A stretch of DNA of 10,777 nucleotides from an uncultured Clostridia bacterium (GTDB taxonomy: Bacteria > Bacillota > Clostridia > Oscillospirales > Ruminococcaceae), in the NCBI GenBank assembly GCA_947588775.1, contig CANPZQ010000066.1, positions 1-10,777 of the forward strand. Reading direction: 5' to 3'. Position numbers and translations under genes: made by a program. Positions 5,829 to 10,777 of this stretch are shown here, piece by piece. The notes under the pieces were generated by a model. The model did not search any database and was not told the DNA's origin. It worked only from the letters and a program-made list of their open reading frames with translations. Numbering within the stretch: position 1 is the stretch's first letter; the number at the start of each line of letters is the position of its first letter.

Positions 5829-6869
5829 TTATTTCGCGGGCTGTTCCTCTTCCCGCCTGAGCTGCCCGCAGGCGGCGTTTATATCCGCGCCGAGGGTCCT
5901 GCGGACGGTCGCGTTCACGCCCATCGAGCAGAGAAGCTTACAAAATCTCTGCGCAGCCGAGCGGTCGGAGCGGTAGCTTCGCTCCTTAATGCTGTTTACC
6001 GGGATAATGTTCACATGCGACGGCATTCCCGAAACAAGCGAGCAAAGTGCCTTCGCGTCGGCCTCAGAGTCGTTTTCGCCGTCTATCAGCGCATATTCAA
6101 AGGAAATCCGCCGTCCGGTTTTCGCAAAATAATCGCGGCACGCCTTAATAAGCTCCGAAATCGGATAACGCCTGTTTATCGGCATCAGCTCGCTTCGCTT
6201 TTCGTCATAGGGGCTGTGAAGCGAAATCGAAAGCGTCAGCCCGAGATTGAGCTCCGCGAGGTCGTATATCCTGTCGACAAGCCCGCAGGTTGAAAGCGAA
6301 ACGTGCCGAAGGCTCATGTTCTCGCCGTCGGGGCTTGAAAGAATTTTCAAAAATTTTACAACGTTATCGAAATTGTCGAGCGGCTCGCCGATTCCCATCA
6401 AAACTATGCTCGAAACCTTTCTTTTGGTTCGGCGTTCGGTTTCGTAGAGCTGGGAAAGTATCTCGCCGGGCGTCAGATTTCTCTTAAAGCCCGCGATGGT
6501 GGACGCGCAGAATCGGCAGCCCATCCGGCAGCCCGCCTGCGTTGAAATACAGAGCGAATCGCCGTGCTCGTAACTCATAAGAACCGTTTCGACGTGGTTG
6601 CCGTCCGGGAGGCGATAGAGGAGCTTTACGGTGCCGTCGCGCTTTGATTCCAAAAGCCTCACAGGCTCAATCCGCGCGATTTCAAATTCAGCCGAAAGCC
6701 GCTCGCGAAGCGGTTTTGAGAGATCGGACATCTCGTCGAAGCCGACGACCCGCTTTTGATGGAGCCAGCGGAAAATCTGCGCCGCCCGAAAGGGCTTTTC
6801 GCCCGCCGCTTCAAGCCATGCGGCAAGCTCCTCTTTGGTCAGTGAAAGTATATCGTTCAGTCGTATCAC
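5829..6869 (-). CDS. rlmN: Dual-specificity 23S rRNA A2503 / tRNA A37 methyltransferase RlmN
   Basis: RlmN is a radical-SAM enzyme that makes 2-methyladenosine at A2503 of 23S rRNA and at A37 of some tRNAs. The 346 residues include CRMGCRFC at 114-121 (Cys114, Cys118 and Cys121 bind the 4Fe-4S cluster). They also include the two cysteines of the methyl-transfer mechanism, Cys107 in DSLCIS and Cys334 near the C-terminus in NAACGQ, plus the GEPLDN stretch at 161-166 that contacts SAM. Cfr-type resistance enzymes share this fold, but the context points to the housekeeping RlmN. The start is a GTG at 6869 sharing a 4-nt GTGA overlap with the rsmB stop codon. No strong Shine-Dalgarno is visible, so coupling is likely; the next in-frame Met is at residue 47, far inside the conserved region. 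Confidence 0.96.
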   Translation of the reverse strand: MIRLNDILSLTKEELAAWLEAAGEKPFRAAQIFRWLHQKRVVGFDEMSDLSKPLRERLSAEFEIARIEPVRLLESKRDGTVKLLYRLPDGNHVETVLMSYEHGDSLCISTQAGCRMGCRFCASTIAGFKRNLTPGEILSQLYETERRTKRKVSSIVLMGIGEPLDNFDNVVKFLKILSSPDGENMSLRHVSLSTCGLVDRIYDLAELNLGLTLSISLHSPYDEKRSELMPINRRYPISELIKACRDYFAKTGRRISFEYALIDGENDSEADAKALCSLVSGMPSHVNIIPVNSIKERSYRSDRSAAQRFCKLLCSMGVNATVRRTLGADINAACGQLRREEEQPAK

Positions 6870-8173
6870 GGCTTTCTGCGGAATTTCGCGATAAAGAACC
6901 CGTCGGAATTAAAGATGTCGGGCGTGATGGTCGTTTTCCAGTCTGTAAAGTTATCAAGCTTTACGGGCTCGAAGTCGGTGTGCTCGCACAAAAACCTCTC
7001 GGCTACGCCGTCGTTTTCGGCGCGGCGAAGCGTGCAGGTCGAGTATACAAGCGTTCCGCCCGGTTTCAGGTATCGCGAAGATATATCAAGAATTTCGTAC
7101 TGGGTTTTTATCAGCGCGGCGGGGGCTTCCTCGGCACGGTATTTTATCTCGGGCTTTCGGCGGATTACGCCGAGGCCGGAGCAGGGAACGTCGCATAAAA
7201 TTCTGTCCGCGGGCGGGATTTCGGGGTTAAACGCCTTCGCGTCGTTCTCGAACGCTTCAATGCACCCGAGCCCGAGCCGCTTCGCGCCCGATTCAATGAG
7301 CCTGACGCGGTTTTTATGTAGGTCGCAGGCGATTAGCCTTCCCCGGCCGCCCATCATTTCGGCGACGGTGAACGCCTTTCCGCCCGGCGCGGAGCATAAA
7401 TCCAGAACCGTTTCGCCCGGCTTTGCGCCGACCTCGCGGCAGCAGAGCTGACAGGACAAATCCTGAATGTGGAGCATTCCTTTTTTGTATGCCGAAAGCT
7501 CCTCAACCGACCCGCAGTCCGAAAGCTCGGCGCAGGAATCTGTAAAGTCGGATAGCTTTACATCTATGCCGCCGGCCTCAAGCTCGGAAATTATATCTTC
7601 AAGCTTAAATCGGCAGGTATTCAGCTGAGCCGTTACGGGAGCGCGTTTCAAAGATGCTTCAAGAACTTTTACAGCGGTTTGCTCGCCGTAATCGTTAATC
7701 CACATATCTATAATCCACTCGGGGCAGGAATATGTGATTGACAAGTCTTTAAGCTTTACGCCTGTCAGCGGGAGCTTTTTGCCGCTTCTGATAAATCCCC
7801 TCAAAAGCGCGTTGACAAAGCCGGGCGCGGCGGGATTTTTAAGCGTTCGGGCGAGCTTTACGCTCTCGTTTACGGCCGCGCTTTCCGGCACCGAATCCAT
7901 ATAAAGAAGCTGGTAGAGCCCCATTCTGAGAATCTGCCGAAGCTCCGCGCCGAGTTTGTCAGACGGGCGGCTGAGGCGGGAGCGGATTATTTCGTCGAGG
8001 GTGAGCTTACGCTCCAGAACGCCGTAGTAAAGCGCAGCCGCAAAGCGTCTGTCGATGGGCTTCAGGTCGTCCTTCGAGGCTTTCAGGGCCGCGTCGAGGG
8101 CGATGTTTGAATATTCCTGCCCGCGCTCGGTCGATACTAAAAGCCGCAGGCAGATTTCACGGGGTGATGACAT
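6866..8173 (-). CDS. rsmB: 16S rRNA m5C967 methyltransferase RsmB
   Basis: RsmB (Sun/Fmu) methylates C967 of 16S rRNA using SAM. The 435 residues show an N-terminal NusB-like helical RNA-binding domain (about 1-130), a linker, and a Rossmann methyltransferase domain (about 235-433). The latter has the SAM-binding DLCSAPGGK at 258-266, DVPCSGLGVIRRKPEI at 328-343 (Cys331) and YSTCT at 377-381 (Cys380, the expected nucleophile). Length and order match the family. The ATG at 8173 is preceded by AAGGAA (8182-8187) at 8 nt. It begins 23 nt after the zinc peptidase gene and overlaps rlmN by 4 nt, so three consecutive genes of this operon act on ribosome modification or assembly. Confidence 0.96.
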   Translation of the reverse strand: MSSPREICLRLLVSTERGQEYSNIALDAALKASKDDLKPIDRRFAAALYYGVLERKLTLDEIIRSRLSRPSDKLGAELRQILRMGLYQLLYMDSVPESAAVNESVKLARTLKNPAAPGFVNALLRGFIRSGKKLPLTGVKLKDLSITYSCPEWIIDMWINDYGEQTAVKVLEASLKRAPVTAQLNTCRFKLEDIISELEAGGIDVKLSDFTDSCAELSDCGSVEELSAYKKGMLHIQDLSCQLCCREVGAKPGETVLDLCSAPGGKAFTVAEMMGGRGRLIACDLHKNRVRLIESGAKRLGLGCIEAFENDAKAFNPEIPPADRILCDVPCSGLGVIRRKPEIKYRAEEAPAALIKTQYEILDISSRYLKPGGTLVYSTCTLRRAENDGVAERFLCEHTDFEPVKLDNFTDWKTTITPDIFNSDGFFIAKFRRKP

Positions 8174-8196
8174 TTTTACCGTTCCTTAAAATGGAT

Positions 8197-8895
8197 TTAG
8201 TTGCGGCGGGTGCGGTTTGTAACTATCAAAAACAGCCTTAGAACCGATGCAATCGAGGAAACAAGCGCGGCCACATAGGTCATCGCGGCGGCGGAAAGCA
8301 CCTTTTTCGCCATCGGCAGCTCGTCCTCGTTCAGGATATAGTCCCGCTCCAGAGTTTCAAGGGCGCGGGCCGAGGCGTTGAACTCAACGGGGAGCGTCAC
8401 CGCCTGAAAAACGGCGGTAAGCGAGAAGAGCATAACGCCGATCATCGCGAGGTTGAACGCCGAAAACAGCAGCCCGATCAGGATTATTATCCAGCTGAGG
8501 CTCGAGCCGATGTTCGTTATCGGGACGATTGCCGAGCGGATTTTTATCGGAAGATACCCCGTCGCGTGCTGAACCGCATGGCCGCACTCATGGGCGGCTA
8601 CGCCTATCGCGGCGACGGAGGTCGACGAATACGTCGAATCGGAGAGAAAAACAGTCCTCGCGGAGGGGTTGAAATTGTCGGTGAGCTTCCCCGAAACCCG
8701 CTCCACGCGGATGTCGGTAAGGCCGTTTGAATCTAAAATCCGCCTTGCTACCTGCGCGGCGGTAACTCCGCGTGCGTTTGAGTATTTTGAATATTTAGAG
8801 AAAGTGGAATTGACCTTGAACTGAGCGTACATCGCGAAAATCATCGCGGGTATCAGTATTATTATCGTCGAATCAAAATAATAGCCAAAAGGCAT
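8197..8895 (-). CDS. Membrane zinc metallopeptidase, YugP family
   Basis: This is a membrane-bound neutral zinc peptidase of the family named after B. subtilis YugP (Pfam Zn_peptidase_2, formerly a DUF). Substrates are not established. The 232 residues contain an N-terminal membrane helix (about 9-25), the catalytic AAHECGHAVQH at 100-110 with HExxH at 102-106, a likely third ligand Glu171 in LPVEFNAS, two or more hydrophobic segments at 124-170, and another at about 200-225. I chose the ATG at 8895: AAGGAAGG (8904-8911) is 8 nt upstream, whereas an in-frame GTG at 8904 would overlap this site. The ribosome binding site touches the fmt stop codon, implying co-transcription. This gene is not at this place in the B. 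subtilis cluster. Confidence 0.9.
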   Translation of the reverse strand: MPFGYYFDSTIIILIPAMIFAMYAQFKVNSTFSKYSKYSNARGVTAAQVARRILDSNGLTDIRVERVSGKLTDNFNPSARTVFLSDSTYSSTSVAAIGVAAHECGHAVQHATGYLPIKIRSAIVPITNIGSSLSWIIILIGLLFSAFNLAMIGVMLFSLTAVFQAVTLPVEFNASARALETLERDYILNEDELPMAKKVLSAAAMTYVAALVSSIASVLRLFLIVTNRTRRN

Positions 8896-8910
8896 TGCTG
8901 TCACCTTCCT

Positions 8911-9849
8911 TTATTCGGTTAAAATGATTTCGCCCTTCTTTGCGGGGTGTCCGCGCAGATAATCCGCGGCTGACATTCTCCGCGAGCCCTCGGGCTGGAC
9001 CTCCAGAAGCTTTACTGCTCCCTCCGAGCATGCGACGGTGAGGGTTTCGGGGTTGGTTATTTCTCCGGGGGCTCCCCTTTTTCCGGTTTCAAAAACAAGC
9101 TCGGAGCGGTATATTTTTATCTTTTTCCCGCCAAGGACAGCCGTCGCGCAGGGCCAGTCGGAAAGCCCTAAAATGTGGCAGTGAACCTCCCGCGCGGGGC
9201 GGTTGAAGTCGGTCGGGGACATTTCCTTTGAAAGCATCGGCGCGAGCGTCGCTTCCTCTCCGTCTTGGGGAACGGGAGTGACGGTTCCGGCCAAAATTCC
9301 GGAAAGGGTTTTAATCAAAAGCTTAGCCCCGACCGGCGCGAGCCTGTCGAAGAACTCGGCGGCGGTTTCGGTATCGCCGTGGCGGACCATTTCTTTTAAA
9401 AGCATGTCGCCGGTATCCATTCCCTCGGCCATGAGCATCGTCGTCACGCCGCCGTATTCGTCGCCGTTAAGAACGGTATGCTGAATCGGCGCGGCTCCGC
9501 GGTATTTTGGCAAGAGCGAGCCATGGACGTTTATACAGCCGTATTTCGGGATTTCAAGAACCTCGGGCGGCAGAAGCTTCCCGTATGCGACGACGACTAT
9601 AAAATCGGGACATAAATCGCGGATTATCGGGGTATAAACCTCGGTTTCGCGCTTCAGGGAGGCGGGCTGGTAAACCGTTATTCCGTTCTTTTCGGCAAGC
9701 TCCTTTACGGGCGGCGGAGTGAGCTTCATTCCCCTGCCCTTCGGCTTGTCGGGTTGGGTGAATACCGCCGAAACCTTATATCCCGAGGCCAGAAGTGCCT
9801 CGAGCGACGGAACGGCGAAATCCGGGGTTCCCATAAATACTACGTTCAT
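8911..9849 (-). CDS. fmt: Methionyl-tRNA formyltransferase
   Basis: Fmt formylates Met-tRNAfMet with 10-formyl-tetrahydrofolate, allowing translation initiation. The 312-residue length is standard. The N-terminal formyltransferase domain (1 to about 205) carries the FMGTPDFAVP start (5-14), Asn107 and His109 with SLLPKYRG at 111-118, and MDTGD at 144-148 with Asp145, which together are the catalytic Asn/His/Asp set. The C-terminal OB-like tRNA-binding domain follows. Upstream def removes the formyl group later, so the pair acts at both ends of the formyl cycle. The ATG at 9849 has no clear Shine-Dalgarno (upstream sequence is AT-rich), which is unusual next to its neighbours. It is separated from def by 126 bp, filled mostly by the G-rich inverted repeat, so def-to-fmt readthrough could be modulated there. 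Confidence 0.97.
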   Translation of the reverse strand: MNVVFMGTPDFAVPSLEALLASGYKVSAVFTQPDKPKGRGMKLTPPPVKELAEKNGITVYQPASLKRETEVYTPIIRDLCPDFIVVVAYGKLLPPEVLEIPKYGCINVHGSLLPKYRGAAPIQHTVLNGDEYGGVTTMLMAEGMDTGDMLLKEMVRHGDTETAAEFFDRLAPVGAKLLIKTLSGILAGTVTPVPQDGEEATLAPMLSKEMSPTDFNRPAREVHCHILGLSDWPCATAVLGGKKIKIYRSELVFETGKRGAPGEITNPETLTVACSEGAVKLLEVQPEGSRRMSAADYLRGHPAKKGEIILTE

Positions 9850-9888
9850 ATCAATATCATTACTGCTTTCGTCAAAATTATTCAGTCA

Positions 9889-9968
9889 GGCGCGGGGGGA
9901 GCGGGGGTATAGTGCTGAGGGAGGGTGGGCGGGCGGGTGGGGCGCAGGAAAACAGCTCCCCCCGCGCC
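9889..9968. repeat. G-rich inverted-repeat element, copy B (between def and fmt)
   Basis: A perfect 14-bp inverted repeat (9889-9902 with 9955-9968) encloses a 52-nt loop. On the plus strand the loop contains six consecutive G-runs of three or four separated by single bases (9919-9942), an unusually strong G-quadruplex motif. It begins 7 nt after the def stop codon and ends 39 nt before the fmt ATG. In def-fmt RNA it would be a long GC-rich hairpin with a C-rich loop. No U-run follows the stem, so it is not a standard terminator, although it might slow polymerase. It is related to copy A at 375-471. Confidence 0.87.
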
Positions 9969-9975
9969 GGTCAAA

Positions 9976-10452
9976 TTACTCGTCGTCCTTCGGCTCATAC
10001 GGCTCCTCGATATATGTGGGAAGAACCCTTCCGTCGAGGTGGTCGCATTCATGGCATACGGCCCTCGCAAAGAGGTCGGAAACCTCTTTCTCGTAGGTGT
10101 TGCCGTTTCGGTCCTGAGCCCTGAATTTCACGGTTTTCGGGCGGTGGACGTAGCCGTACATCTCGGGAAAGCTGAGGCACCCCTCGGTTCCGTACTGCTG
10201 TTCGTCGGAGCGTTCTATAATTTCGGGATTTACAAGCTCAATGAGCCCCGAGCGGTCCTCGGTCACGTCGATGACGACGATTCTGCGGATAATTCCGACC
10301 TGCGGAGCCGCAAGGCCGAGCCCCTCGGCTTTATACATGGTTTCCGCCATGTCGTCTAAAAGCTCGGCAAGGCGCGCGTCGAACTTTTCAACGGGCTTGC
10401 ATTTCTTTAAAAGCACCGGGTCGCCCTCGGTGACGATTTTTCTGAGTGCCAT
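9976..10452 (-). CDS. def: Peptide deformylase
   Basis: Peptide deformylase removes the formyl group from the N-terminal Met of new proteins as they leave the ribosome. The 158 residues carry all three family motifs: GLGLAAPQVG at 44-53, EGCLS at 90-94 (Cys92 binds the metal) and HECDH at 134-138 (His134, His138 and the catalytic Glu135). The acidic C-terminal tail is short. The ATG at 10450-10452 has AAAGGA about 10-11 nt upstream, a slightly long spacing. It starts 15 nt after the priA stop, so it is probably co-transcribed with priA. Confidence 0.97.
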   Translation of the reverse strand: MALRKIVTEGDPVLLKKCKPVEKFDARLAELLDDMAETMYKAEGLGLAAPQVGIIRRIVVIDVTEDRSGLIELVNPEIIERSDEQQYGTEGCLSFPEMYGYVHRPKTVKFRAQDRNGNTYEKEVSDLFARAVCHECDHLDGRVLPTYIEEPYEPKDDE

Positions 10453-10467
10453 TTATTAAACATCCTT

Positions 10468-10777
10468 TCAAATATTTTCGGGATTTATGTCCGCCGTAAT
10501 CCTGACGTTCGCGAAGCATTTATCCTTTGAGGCGGCTATTAAAAGCCCGGATATATAAGCACGAAACGCCTTTGAATTCCGGCATTTTACGGTAAGCGAC
10601 ATTCTGTAGCGGCGGTTTTGCCGCCCGGGGCCGGTTTTCGCGGGGCCTAATACCCGAAGCGGCATTTTTTTGCCGCTTTTTTTAAGGGCTTCCCGCATCA
10701 TCTCTACAAAGGCGTGCGAAGCGCGGACCGCGTCCGTTTCAATCGTCGAGCTGAAGGTTATCGCGCAGATGTCGCAA
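10468..10777 (-). CDS. priA: Primosomal protein N' (PriA helicase), C-terminal end (runs off the right edge)
   Basis: This is the last 102 codons of an open frame entering from the right edge. It matches the C-terminal domain of PriA, the 3'-5' helicase that restarts stalled replication forks. Recognisable features are an amphipathic helix followed by LRVLGPAKTGPGRQNRRYR (the LGP...YR segment), a beta strand, and the closing strand VRITADINPENI with the DxNP ending typical of PriA. The helicase motifs and zinc-binding region lie outside the window. The identity is supported mainly by this C-terminal pattern together with the conserved priA-def-fmt order. Confidence 0.88.
   Translation of the reverse strand, partial: CDICAITFSSTIETDAVRASHAFVEMMREALKKSGKKMPLRVLGPAKTGPGRQNRRYRMSLTVKCRNSKAFRAYISGLLIAASKDKCFANVRITADINPENI

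Noticed and set aside
9850..9880. TTGACG upstream of fmt as a possible -35 box
   Set aside because: At 16-18 nt spacing the only candidate -10 (GATATG) overlaps the fmt start codon, so no convincing promoter can be drawn; fmt is probably read from upstream.
9889..9968. Target-site duplications or a transposase indicating a recent mobile element insertion
   Set aside because: Only a trivial TCA repeat flanks copy B and nothing comparable flanks copy A; no transposase-like gene is in the window, so mobility is not supported.
1..10777. CRISPR arrays, tRNA or rRNA genes, phage or insertion sequence genes
   Set aside because: I saw no regularly spaced repeats, no tRNA-like cloverleaf, and no integrase or transposase motifs; the window is core chromosome apart from the two intergenic repeats.

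Overview
The window reads as a stretch of chromosome from a spore-forming member of the Firmicutes, most likely a moderately GC-rich Clostridia (Oscillospirales-like is my guess). The evidence is gene content and order. Every gene I can support lies on the minus strand, so the direction of transcription is from the right end (10777) to the left end (1). The order priA-def-fmt-(Zn peptidase)-rsmB-rlmN-prpC-prkC-rsgA-spoVM matches the known Bacillus subtilis priA-def-fmt-rsmB-rlmN-prpC-prkC-rsgA-rpe-thiN-spoVM cluster. Here rpe and thiN are absent, and a membrane zinc peptidase is inserted between fmt and rsmB.

Layout in the direction of transcription: the C-terminal end of the PriA primosomal helicase (10777-10468); peptide deformylase (10452-9976); a 126-bp gap filled by a G-rich inverted-repeat element; methionyl-tRNA formyltransferase (9849-8911); a YugP-type membrane zinc peptidase (8895-8197); 16S rRNA methyltransferase RsmB (8173-6866); dual rRNA/tRNA methyltransferase RlmN (6869-5829); PP2C phosphatase (5791-5069); PASTA-domain Ser/Thr kinase (5040-2827); ribosome-assembly GTPase RsgA (2827-1949). 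Spacing is tight from fmt to rsgA (overlaps of 1-4 nt or gaps under 40 nt), so this looks like one operon for initiator-Met processing, ribosome maturation and cell-wall-sensing phosphorylation.

After rsgA comes a 29-codon gene that I identify as spoVM, encoding the small amphipathic-helix spore coat anchor. It has its own ribosome binding site and a terminator. Next are a SpoIVFB-like site-2 protease (1709-1155), then ribosomal protein L19 (900-556) with a strong sigma-A promoter, a structured ~160-nt leader and a terminator. Last is the N-terminal part of signal peptidase I (269-1) with its own strong promoter.

The most unusual feature is a pair of related non-coding elements, one after def (9889-9968) and one after rplS (375-471). 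Each is a long perfect inverted repeat around a ~50-60-nt G-rich loop that can form a G-quadruplex on the plus strand. The two loops align without gaps over 38 positions. The two stems differ in sequence and length, but the change is mirrored in both arms. I know of no named element with this design. Other points worth attention are the unlabelled spoVM gene, an 11-nt -10-like box shared by spoVM and the protease gene, and the possible pseudoknot in the rplS leader.
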